NCBI RefSeq assembly: GCF_000005505.3
Contig: NC_016133.3
Span: 20,522,001 to 20,586,000 of the forward strand
Direction of reading: 5' to 3'
From: Brachypodium distachyon
Taxonomy: Eukaryota; Streptophyta; Magnoliopsida; Poales; Poaceae
Length of the DNA stretch: 64,000 nucleotides
Made by a program: the position numbers and the translations under genes. This document shows positions 23,501 to 33,936 of the stretch, in pieces. Every line of letters starts with the position of its first letter. Position 1 is the stretch's first letter. A model generated the notes under the pieces. It searched no databases, was not told the DNA's origin, and saw nothing but the letters and a program-made list of their open reading frames with translations.

Positions 23501-26500
23501 AAATTGTGTCCAAGAAGCAGAAGCATCATTTCATATATGTAATTACCATGTCTGATGATACAATTGCATAGCTGAACTAGGAGATTCTAAAGTTTTATAC
23601 TCCGTATATTTATTAAGCGAAAACTCTGTAACCCTTAATGCCACGTTAAAACTCTGTCAACTTTGTGGGCTGTTTTGTATACTTAGGTGCCAACTCTTCT
23701 CATAATATGCATTTTGGAAATATGAATATGTCTGGATGTTTTCTATCTGTTTGCAAAATATTAATTTCCGTCTATTTAAATAGCTAGAATAAGTTATCTG
23801 TCATATTACAAGAGAAACTACAGTACCTTCAGTCTCCTTTTTTTGTCCTGACTTCCTGATTTTTTTTCTCTGGTTTGGGATATTCTAAATTGTAATGCAT
23901 TTTCACTTGATATATAGGGATGGTTGTCAAGACTGTAAGAAAACTTGGTTACTCATTAGCCTTCTCCGACTCATATTTGGTGTAATATTTCATTAATTGT
24001 TTGGATGGATTTTCTGTGTAATAGGTTCGACAGCAAGAGGTTTTGCAGGGACTGTAGAAAGAATGTTATTCGTGAATTTAAGGAGCTTAAGGAACTGAAA
24101 CGCCTGCGTAGGGAACCTCGCTGCACTAGTTGGTTCTGTGTTGCAGATACAGCTTTCCACTGCGAGGTCAGGGGTTGCATTCCATTTTCAATTTCCTAGT
24201 CTATGACATATAGTTCATGTATAAGTGGTTTAACACCTGGCTTGTTAACATTTTGGTTTTGGACAATATTAGGTGTTTGAGGATGCTGTTCTAGTTGATT
24301 GGCACCAAGATTTCTTGGAGCAAGATGGAGCTTATCATCATTTTGAATTAGGTGTTGGAACTGATGAAGGAAAAGCTGATATTCTAGAATTTGAAGATGT
24401 GGGAATGAATGGCCAAGTCCACAAGAAAGGCCTTGATCTTGACCAGTATGAAGACTATTTTGTCACCTTGAGAGCGTGGAGGCTGGATGGCCGCTGCACA
24501 GAATTCTGTGTGAAGGCCCACGCGTTGAAGGGTCAATCATGTGTTCACCGCAGGCTGATTGTGGGGGATGGGTTTGTGACCATTACCAAAGGTGAAAGTG
24601 TTAGAAGTTTCTTTGAGTATGCTGAAGAAGCAGAGGAAGAGGATGTAAGTTGATCCTGTTGTATAGAATTATTTATCACCGAAATGTACGATATATTGAA
24701 AGTTCATATCTAAATCGTTGTCAAATGCATGAGCAGGAGGACGATGCCATGGATAGGGACGGGAATGATCCTGATAGCGATGGTGCTCATCCACAGAAGC
24801 ATGCTAAGAGTCCTGAACTTGCAAGAGAATTTCTCTTGGATGCTGCCACAGTGATCTTCAAAGAACAGGTACTGTGATTTATAGCAATTAGTCAAAAGAA
24901 ACTCATAAGATTGTGATACTGATCATAGATTCCGGATGGAAGGAGCACTGTCATGATATACCCTCGCAATGCGTTCTGTTCTATGTTTTCAATGTTCAAT
25001 GGCATGTTCTTCCCTGAGGCCTATTTCTTTGTTGATCTACCTGTTTAGTGCCTTTGTCATAGTGCACTGGATATTTCTTCCCTTGAAATTCTTCACTTTG
25101 CTTATGCTACATGTGGCCTATTTCAATAATCAAAGTAGCTGATTCAACCATACTATACCTAGTGCACATAAAAAAAATTACCCACTCATTCTATTAAAAT
25201 ATGTGATGGTTATATTAGCAGCACTATTGATTTTTCTTTTTAGCTAACATGTCTGCATAGTTCTTCCCCAGTCTTCATCTACAAAAAAGAATCAGGGGCA
25301 GATAGTCAGCTGAACAATTGATATATACTCCCTCTGTTCCTTAATTTAAGATGTTCTAGCTTTGTCCTAAGTCAAACTTCTTAAAGTTTGACCAAGTTTG
25401 TAGAAAAATCTACTAACATCTATAACTCTATGTTACTCTCTCCGATCCATAAAAAGTGTCGCCTACTTAGTACAAAATTTGTACTAACTTAGTGCAAAAT
25501 GGGCAACACTTTTTATGGATCGGAGGGAGTAGTTTTATTAAATCTTTCATGATATGTATCTTCAATCTTCATAGTATACTTATTTGATATTGTAGATGGT
25601 AATATATTTTTCTGCAAACTTGGTCAAACATTAAAAAGTTTGACTTAGGACAAAGCAAGAACATCTTATATTTAGGAATGGAAGTAGTAGTTTCTAAGAA
25701 AATTAGAATGCTCCTTAGTTTTAAGCATTGAGCTAATGCTACAACATTGTTTTTACTTACAGGTCGAAAAGGCTTTCAGAGAAGGCACAGCCCGGCAAAA
25801 TGCACACAGTGTATTTGTGTCTCTTGCACTGAAACTACTGGAAGAACGGATTCATGTTGCTTGCAAAGAAATAATTACATTGGAAAAACAGGTGCCTATT
25901 ATGTACTATTGTAAATGTAGAAATAGGATGGGAATGCTGTTTGGTACTATTTTCTCCTATTTGATATGTATTAAATTCGAGTTACTCATCTTGCAGACCA
26001 AGCTTCTTGAAGAAGAAGAGAAAGAGAAGCGTGAAGAAGAAGAACGCAGAGAGAGGAGGAGAGCAAAAGAGAGAGAAAAGAAGCTTAGAAGGAAAGAAAG
26101 ATTGAAAGAGAAGGGAAGAGATAAGGAAGAAATGCCAGTTCAATCAAAATCTTCTGGTGATGTAACACCAGGTCATTGTCAGTCACCAGATATTCTTGAC
26201 TCCAGATACTCAGCTAGCGATGAGGAAGGTAATGTTGTGGTTGCAGAACAATTCTCTCGTGATACCTCTGCCGATCAATCTTTAAGCACGGAGGCTGATG
26301 AACAAAGCAATGAGCAATGCAGTACAACAGCAGAATTTGTTCCCGCAGATTGCAGTGACTCTTTCATATGTGAACAATCAAAATCAAGAAGAAAACCGAG
26401 ATTTACAAGGGATTCCCCCCAAGAAAAGGCAACCAGTTGTTGGTATGAAGACCGCCGAGATGACTCTGAGGACATTGGTGACATTCACTGCCAATCAAGG

Positions 26501-28111
26501 GAGAGGACAAGGAATACTTCTAGAGGCTGCAATTCTGCATTCAGTATAAATAGCCGAACAAGAGATAGGTACGAGTACAACCCCTGCAGTTGTGGCCATC
26601 AGGAAGATTACCGATATTTTCCCTCAGCTAGATCGAGCAGGGATGTGAAGATGCCCAGGAAAACATTGGTTGAAAAGCCCAGGTTGCAGTACCGCAGGTG
26701 CTATCCAGTGGATAGTTTTGTTGTGCCAAAAGGAAGCCGTGTTGGTATTATACCAAACAAGAATACAGGTCCAAAGCAAGTCTGGGAGCCAATGGATGCA
26801 AGAAAGAAAGCCAGCTTAGGGAATGCACATGATGCTTTCGAAACAGTTGATAATACTGGAAGATCCGATCAAGTGGGGTGTTCTAAGGATATCAATGAAT
26901 GTGAAAAGCTTGGCACAGGGGGTGAACCACTTGCTGAAGTTTGTTCTGATAGATCTGAGGAAGCTTGTAAGTCGGACACAGATCAGCCAGGCGATAGAGA
27001 GGACAAAACTCAAGCTGCTTGCAATGATGAACCTGCTGTGGTGAACAAGCCTGACTCCTGCTTGAAAAAAGGTGCCAGTCAAATGGCAAAGCTAACCACT
27101 TCGGATAGCTCGTCATGTCTAAGCGAGGGAGACAGAGATAGCAGTATGAGCAGCATGACCTCATTGAGTGCTCAGAATGCAGAATCTTCTTCTTCCACTT
27201 CTGATTCAGAAGAATCTTCAGAAAGGAATAATAGCAGCCCAGGTGATCCACCAGCAAAGAATGCTTCCCGGTCGTTACTGGAAATGTGTGCAGGAAATGG
27301 TTTCAGAGAATACCAACCGAAAAGCATGCACCCTCCTGGTAGCAACCAATTTGGTTTGGGCATGGCCCCTTTCCAGGACCATGTATTGCATCACCACAAG
27401 GTACAGACACCACCATACTCGTCAACTTTTGTGGGGTTCCACAGCCATCACTTGTCAGTTCCGACGAGTGGCTACCTACCGTATCCGCAGCCTGGCACCT
27501 TTTACCCCAGCCCTGTTGGATACAGTGTCACCGGGAACCAATGTGTTGACTTCCCAATGCAGTACAGCAACAATATACATCCTTATTCAGGTCCACCGGA
27601 ATTCCGGTATATACCTGCACCGCCAATCAATAAGACTATGTTGACCTTCAGTGCCATGCCACCAACCCCACTGTGCATAAATGGAAGACCGATGGTCATG
27701 AATCCAGACATGCAACATCACCATACCCTTCCTCCTGAGTCGGAGCTGGTGGTGGCCCAGAATGGGTGCCATACCCTTCCTCCTGAGTCAGAGCTGGTCG
27801 TGGTCCAGAATGGGTGTCATACCCTTCCTCCTGAGTCGGAGTTGGTGGTGGCCCAGAATGGGTGTTCAGAGAACAACTTCAAACCACCGGATGATAGCAC
27901 ACCTTTCTCGTTGTTCCAATTTAACCTGCCAATAGCCCCTCCCGCCTCAGCGCCGTCCAAAGACGTGCAACCGGATGGAGGGGCAATGGCGGCAATGACA
28001 AAGCCACCAATGGCCCAAAATCAGCCTTGCTCGAGGGAGGAGACAGATGTCAAGGAATATAACCTTTTCTCCGGATGTGAAAGGACTATAAGCATATCTT
28101 CGTTCATGTAG
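20554..28111 (+). CDS. Conserved plant protein, 'NST1-like', 8 exons
   Basis: Exons: 20554-20667, 22445-22762, 22984-23243, 24025-24166, 24273-24644, 24737-24868, 25763-25891 and 25997-28111. All are GT-AG and phase-consistent, giving about 1193 residues. The N-terminal half is the conserved part: LYCSRCNGLLLESF, DPSVHPWGGLSTTKDG, DACGGEGRGWISPAIANYGR, CRDCRKNVIREFKELKELK, CTSWFCVADTAF and KSPELAREFLLDAATVIFKE. It contains paired Cys motifs that could bind metal. A Glu/Lys/Arg-rich coiled coil follows (about 490-535), then Ser/Asp-rich sequence and a Pro/His-rich C-terminus with a 16-residue unit repeated three times (about 1062-1110). Plant homologues are often labelled stress response protein NST1-like by composition only. 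I know of no established function for them and assign none. The start at 20554 is chosen over 20563 because it is the first ATG in frame in the exon. Confidence 0.9.
21056..21140. repeat. Two-copy 45-bp repeat in intron 1
   Basis: GATGCGCTGGATGGCGTCGG followed by TTACTGATG and CTGACTG occurs twice in tandem within intron 1 of the NST1-like gene. Confidence 0.75.
21187..21487. repeat. Four-copy minisatellite in intron 1
   Basis: A unit of about 74-80 bases (GTTAGGAGAATCGGGAACTG ... GGGCTATCTCAGTGCTTGA) occurs four times in a row, starting at 21191, 21269, 21343 and 21423, with a few substitutions per copy. Confidence 0.85.
25328..25684. mobile_element. Stowaway-type MITE (outer) in intron 6
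   Basis: Flanked by TA on both sides. It starts CTCCCTCTGTTCCTTAATTT and ends TTTAGGAATGGAAG. Internally it holds complementary arms CTTTGTCCTAAGTCAAAC and GTTTGACTTAGGACAAAG. It carries a second MITE inside it. The same family appears again at about 29476-29733. Confidence 0.8.
25436..25529. mobile_element. Stowaway MITE nested in the outer MITE
   Basis: TA-flanked, starts CTCTCTCCGATCCATAAAAA and ends TTTTTATGGATCGGAGGGAG, with near-perfect inverted repeats over its ends. Confidence 0.85.
27713..27862. repeat. In-frame 48-bp repeat, three copies
   Basis: CATACCCTTCCTCCTGAGTC...CAGAATGGGTG occurs three times in the last exon of the NST1-like gene, encoding HTLPPESELVVAQNGC with one V/A change in the middle copy. 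The unit length (48) keeps the frame. Confidence 0.9.
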
Positions 28112-29470
28112 ACAGGAAAGAAAGCGGCTTATTTGTCACAGCATAATACTCAGCGAGTGATTTGTATTCTCCATCAACAGAATAATACCTCGAGGGTTTT
28201 TACTGCACTCCCCTTGAATATTTATTATTCCTTCTCTTTGGATTTGAGTTGTGTGTATGGAAACTGGAAAGATAGTGAGTGGTATAGCAGGTACATTTAA
28301 AAAAAATCTTGAGTTGAAGTTTTGCTATATGATGTTTCCTTCCAATTGGTTTGGTTCTGTATAAACTTTTGCTCCAGCTCCAAAGTTGGGTTTGGTTGAA
28401 TGTCGACGAGATGTTTGACATGGGAAATCTGCACCTGCACGAATTGGTTGCGGTGCAAATTGTGGGCATCGTCCATTTGGGCAGAGTTCACATCGTCGTT
28501 TACTGTTTGTGGTTACTTATTTTCATCGAAATTCAGGGTGACCACAGCCATTTTGTTTCTCCGGTGAGCTTTCTAGGGCAGGGGAGAGTGGATCCAAATA
28601 CTCGGTCCTCTGTTGTCATTGAGAAAATTAAAGATAAGCAAAGACCTCGCCTCACTCGGTGTAAGTTGGCAGATGTCAGAACGAGCGTCTAAAAGAGATT
28701 CATTGGGTCATGCCATACTTTGCATGCCCATATGGCATTGCCGCTACTAGAGAAGCAAAAGAGGCTATAGAATCATCGCATTTCAGTTCCCAGGTCGGCA
28801 CGACGGCACCCCTAGCGCTCGCTTTAGCTCCTTGGATCGGGAACAGCTCGGCTACTAATTTGCTTGGCTAGCTTAGCTAGGCTAGGCTAGATTAGCCCAG
28901 CTGAGCAAGATTATACGGAGGCAAGGCTCAATGTTTGGTTGCTCCTAGCTGCTAGTTGAAAACGTGATACGATAGCAGGACTTGGCCAGTCAAACTTGAA
29001 GAATTCCATGATGCGCTAGTTGTCTTTCATATTTTTTTACTGCTTGCCGCTGAGAGCGAGCCAAATCGGCTAGCCTCCCAAAGCGAGCATTTGGCAGCAG
29101 TTGCGGGCTAAATTGTCATAAAAAAATATTTTTTTTACATGTACCAAACGCCTAACCTTGCTTTGCAAGGCTAGTTCTAACTTTGCCTAAGATCCAAACG
29201 CACCCTGACTGTCTGACCCCTCTCACGTTGAAGTGCAATAGTCCTGTAAGAGATCTGCTCCGACCATTTTCCATATGCCTCCTAGCTCTGATGGTCGATG
29301 GTTTCACGGGACTTTTCTTCCGCTCTAGCGCTCTAGTTGGGACATGGTCAAACATGACTAACCACGGCTTTCAACCAATGGAACTCTGATGGATTTGGAA
29401 TTGTCAATGACACAAACTCAGTTCTCTGTCCGATAACCAGACGCGGTCATGATCTCTGACTTCCCGGCAA
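28112..29470. other. 3' UTR and MITE-like intergenic DNA
   Basis: Bases 28112 to about 28700 are probably the 3' UTR and flank of the NST1-like gene. A reading frame at 28351-28692 has no domain. Bases about 28830-29206 look like a non-autonomous DNA transposon: GGCTAG/CTAGCC motifs, an AATGTTTGGTTGCTCC stretch, and a right end GATCCAAACGCACCCT that matches the terminus of the 31157-31980 element. Confidence 0.4.
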
Positions 29471-29475
29471 TCTAC

Positions 29476-29733
29476 ACACTTCATTCCTAAATGCAAAAAG
29501 TTCCAACTTTGCCACAAGTCAAACCTTTTCAACTCTGACCAAGTTTAACGGAAAATATAGCAACATTTAATAATTTAAATTAGTTTTATTAAATCTATCG
29601 TGGTATATATTTTTATTGAATACTTGTTTGATATTCTAAATGTTGATGATACATTTTTCTATTAACTTGATCAAACTTCATGAAGTTTGACTTAGAACAA
29701 AGTTATGCCTTTTTATATTTAGGAATGGAGTTA
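29476..29733. mobile_element. Stowaway-type MITE, older copy
   Basis: TTCATTCCTAAATGCAAAAA at the left and TTTTTATATTTAGGAATGGA at the right are inverted. The arms AGTCAAACCTTTTCAAC and CATGAAGTTTGACTTAG match the outer MITE at 25328. The copy is more diverged. Confidence 0.65.
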
Positions 29734-29739
29734 GTAGTT

Positions 29740-31156
29740 CCGTTCCTGGTGTTGCAAGAAATCTTTACTAGCTCGCCTCATCCTCCGTGCCTTGTATTTT
29801 ATTTCCTGAATTCAGACTTAGGCATCTAGATTTTTTCGATTCCCCAGATCCCTCTATGGCCTCCCCCCAGATTTTTAGGCCTACACCACTCCATCAAGAG
29901 ATCTACCATAGCGCAACTACCACGAGTTCGGCTGATGCTCTTTGTTGTAATTTTCTCTTTTATTTAGGGTTGTTTTGCATCTTTCAGTTCAGTTACCTCT
30001 TACCCGTCGTACTTATCTTTTAATATAATTAAATCATGTTTGCTAAAAATAAACATGAGTAGATACGTGAGAACACACCATTCGTCGTGTGAATGTAAAA
30101 TAGGATAACATAGTGCATGTTGCATGCCCTTTTGTTTGACAGAAAAGGGTAAGAGCCCGTTGTTCATTAAAAAGGAAGGAGAGGATATTTAATACCTTGA
30201 TGTCTTAGGAAAGGGTAATGCACACGCCCCCCCCCCCCCCCACCACCACCACCACACACACACACACACACCAACACCACCACCACAAAGCGTGTCATTT
30301 ATTTTGGTAGTACACATATCTTGTGCCAAATAGATGATTAACAAGACCAACAATCCCCTCGAAAAGGAATAAATCATTTTGTCGTTCTCGCCTTTGCCTT
30401 ATACATGAATTATTTCAAGCATGTGAAATTAAACTTACTTCATTGCCTAGCGATCCATCCTGTTTGCTTGAAAGGTATCAAGCTCAGATTGATATGGAAA
30501 TAATTTGAAATATGGTGGAGATAAGCCTTTCCAATAAATTCTTCTACGATTGGAGGTATTAGTCACAATCAGAATGCAAAACTCGCGATGCTTTTTCCAA
30601 ATTTGAACATACATGGAAAACACATATGGGAGGCAACCAGAATTAAATACAATTCTCGAAAATTAGAAATATTGGAATTGCATTTTTTTCAGTTAACTTT
30701 TGAATTACATTTAATCAAAATTAGAGATGAACTTTGAACTCCGAAAGAAAACTGCATTTAATCAAAATTCCTACAATGCGCAATATTAATTTAAGTGTGT
30801 ACCGATTAGATTGACACAAAATAGCATACCAATAGTGAAGATAGGCCCATTTGGCTTTTACTAACACGCTAAAAAACGTTAACTTATGTGAAAAATTCCA
30901 ATCTAGACATACCTGAAAAGCTAAATGTTGGCAAAAGTACAAAGTTGATCTCTAAAAACAACACACACATCAAACATATGTTCTGGCAGGGGCAGACCTA
31001 GTCGGGTGCACCCCACCCATAATTTTGAAATCCTTTTCAGCAGCACAACATTAGTAGAATTTATCATAACAAAAATAGAAGTAGAATATCATCTTGGCCT
31101 CTAAATCAGTAGATGTCATATATATATTTTTTATATTAATTTGTTTTTGAAAACCT
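29740..31156. other. AT-rich intergenic DNA with CA microsatellite
   Basis: A compound simple repeat (C13, then CCA, CA and CCA runs) lies at 30226-30290. I see nothing else to annotate. Confidence 0.5.
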
Positions 31157-31980
31157 GGGTGCGTTTATTTTAGCTTTACTTCTTGGAAAAGAAGCTTTGC
31201 TTTTGTTGCTTTTAAAAAAGCAGCTTCGCTTTTCCTTCTTTGAAAAAGCTGAAGCTCGTTTGGTTCTTTGCTTTGCTTTTCTCCTCTTCTCCCCTTCCCG
31301 ACCCATCTTCTTCTCCCCCATCTTTGCCCAATGCAGTCAGACGAGGTGCTCCACGGGCATATTCACAGGCAGGGTCGTGGTGCTCAACACGGCCAACCTG
31401 AGGCTGGTCAAGGGGCTCGACGCAGATCTGGTGAGGATCGATGGCAGCTCCATGTGCTCTGGGCTTCTCATGCGATTCGGCGTGCTAGGAAGGGGAGGGG
31501 AGGGGTGCATGTGGTCGGGATCGACGGGAAGCATGCTCTGGAGACGCCGGCTGAGGCCAGGTTCCTGTTCATCAAGCGCAGGTTCTTTGTCGTCTCCAAC
31601 ATTGCAAATGAGTCTGGGAAGGGGAGGGGCGAAGCCAAAGTCTAGGGAGGGGAGAGGAGGGGCGCCGCCGGAGTCTAGGGTGGGGATGGGCACCACCGAA
31701 GTCCAGGAGGGGATGGGCGGCGCCGGAGTCTGGGATGGGAAGCAAGGGGGCAAAATGTTTCTCGATCTGGAAGGAAAAGAAAAGACGAATTGGTACAACT
31801 CATAAGTGTCAGTGGGTAATATTTGCGAAAACTTGTAAACAAAAGCACCCGGAAGTACCTCCTGAAGTACTACTAAAAACAACTTGTTTCGCCTGCTCTT
31901 GCTTTGAGAAATGGCCCTTTGATTTACCTTTTGCTTTTTCACAATGGAAGCATGGAATTAAAGGTAAACCAAACGCACCC
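31157..31980. mobile_element. TIR element carrying a GC-rich, gene-like segment
   Basis: It starts GGGTGCGTTTATTTTAGCTT and ends AAGGTAAACCAAACGCACCC, which are inverted over about 18 bases with mismatches. The inner ends are rich in AGC/GCT runs (AAAAGCAGCTTCGCTTTT). The centre (31330-31700) has the composition of grass coding DNA, with a short plus-strand stretch GRVVVLNTANLRLVKGLDAD and, in another frame, a second plausible stretch (FLFIKRRFFVVSNIANES). I do not recognise the source gene. It may be a Pack-type capture. Confidence 0.5.
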
Positions 31981-33936
31981 TAAAGTCTGCTCATGGGATC
32001 AAATGGAAATTGCTCCCATCAATCCTGATTATGGATAGCACCTAGGAGGTTCGGGGCCGGGTCAAGCCATACCAGACCCAACCTGGCCACCCGCCTCGCG
32101 ATCCGGACCTGGACTCGGCACCGGGTCTAAAATTTTACCGGACCCCGCCCCGATCGAGCCTCGGGTACCCGATCCGGGAGCCGCAACAAGCAACAACATC
32201 ACAGATTCACAGTCGTAGAAAATACATGCATGGTTCAGAGACCATCTATTGAATCTTGGTTGTTGCAGCTTGTATCACTTGTAGGAACAAAAACAATTTA
32301 ACAAATATCACGATTCAACAGTCACAATTTGCAAACAATTCGAACAAATTTCATGGTAACCGGTGCATCAGTACAAATTTAACAACAAACAATTGAAGAA
32401 ACATCATGGCACAAAAACAACAAGTTAGCAACAAAACTAACCATATTGGCCACCTGCCTTTTGCCTTCTGCTTGGATGCAGCAACCCTTCCGCCGGCGGA
32501 GGATGAAGCTCCAGTGCCACGGCCGACGAAAGATGCAGCTCTAGCGACGCGGCCAGCAACAGCACCAAGCAGGCTTGGTGACCTGGGTGGTCGAGCCCCG
32601 GCTTTCGCCCTCGCCCCTGCACGCGAAGAAGCCGGATGCCTTGAACCCAAAGAGCCTGAGCCGGCCACACCAAGGAGATACCCCAACCAGCTGGATCCAC
32701 CGGGGGGAGGGGGGATTGGAACCGGCGGGGTGGGAGCCGATGGAGGGAACCGCATCCGCCGATGGGGATAGGCTCGGTGTTGGGGTGAGAGCCTCCGGTA
32801 GGATCCGGCGACGTGCTCACCGTCAGAGTGGACCGGAAGTCCTCATGTTCGTGCTCGCCGCCGGTCTCGCTCTCCATGCCATCAAAATCCGCGCGGGGGG
32901 GGGGGGGCTGGGGGCTTGGGGAAGGGACCAGTTGGCGGGGGCGGGAGGAGACGGCGTCGGGCCGACGACGGTTGTTTCAGGGGCTGGCGGCGGAGGGGTG
33001 GAGACTGGAGAGGCAGGGAGAAGAGAATTAGCGAGAGAAAGAAAGAGAATAGGGGGCGGCGGAGGGGAGGGCAAGATCGGGGGTTATTCGGTTGTCCTCT
33101 AGGGTTTTTGCTTTGATTGGGCCGGGCTGAATGCATATGCCATATTGGTGCACTGGCATGTGGGGTCGAGGCCTGCAAGGCCTGGACCCGCCATATCCGA
33201 CGGATCCAATTTCTTGCCAATTATGATTTCTTGTCGAAAAACTGCATTACGGGCCGATAGGACATCAATGTGCAAATAGCTCCATCAATCATCCCGGCAT
33301 GTGCAAATAGCTTCCATCAGTCCTGATGTCCTACACCAGCCAAGACAGCCACGGAAGCGGTCAAAAAGAAAATCAGGAAAGCTTCATCGTAGGCCCACAG
33401 GACAGAGAGCCAGAGAGCCCAACCCAACGGTAAAAAAATCATTCCTGGAATTTGTTCCCCGCGGGCCACACGAAATTTCAAATCATCCCGCCCTTCCGCG
33501 CCTTACCAAAAAAACACCCGCTGCGCGTGGGCCTAGCCGTCTCCGGACCCACAAGCCATGACCGAAAAGTGGAAACCCCTTTCGTGTCCGTGCGCCCCGG
33601 ATCCCGTGCACCGGCGCGTGGACCCTATAGTTCATCCTCCCGGACCGCGTGGACCGCGCGTTCGTTCCCCCGGGAAGGAAAGCAAACTGGCAGGAAGGGC
33701 CCGGATGTCAGAAAATTCCTGTCCTCCCGCTCGCTTTCCTTTTCGTTTTCGCACTGGAGAACGCGTGACGCGTCCGATCCCATTCTTAAACCCCATCCTC
33801 TCCCTCTATCTTTCCATCCCCTCTCTCGCATCCGAGGCCGCATTCAAACCAAAACCCCCCTCTCTCTCTCTCTCCCCCCGTCCTCCGAAATCAAATCTCC
33901 TCTCCTCCGGGAACAGATCCTAAGCTAGCAGGAGCC
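31981..33936. other. Intergenic DNA upstream of CMT3, with leader region
   Basis: Bases 32040-33200 alternate GGGTCC/CCGGAC-rich ends with a coding-like GC-rich centre, possibly one more non-autonomous element. Short near-copies of AAATAGCTCCATCAAT flank it (32005, 33270, 33306). Bases about 33780-33936 are pyrimidine-rich, with (CT)n at about 33860-33880, and are probably the CMT3 leader. Frames across 33301-33923 are judged to be chance. Confidence 0.4.

Noticed and set aside
28351..28692. 113-codon frame after the NST1-like gene
   Set aside because: It lies in or near the 3' UTR and has no homology that I recognise.
30189..30377. Frame with Gly/Trp/Val runs
   Set aside because: It is the translation of the poly-C and CA/CCA simple repeat.
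31330..31370. Resemblance of MQSDEVLHG to the start of the ribosome-biogenesis protein MAK16
   Set aside because: Only the first six residues agree and the rest does not follow.
31337..31942. 201-codon minus-strand frame in the TIR element
   Set aside because: It is Pro/Ser-rich and antisense to the more gene-like plus-strand core. Kept only as part of the element.
33301..33928. Plus-strand frames just upstream of CMT3
   Set aside because: They have no domain and overlap the pyrimidine-rich leader and promoter region.
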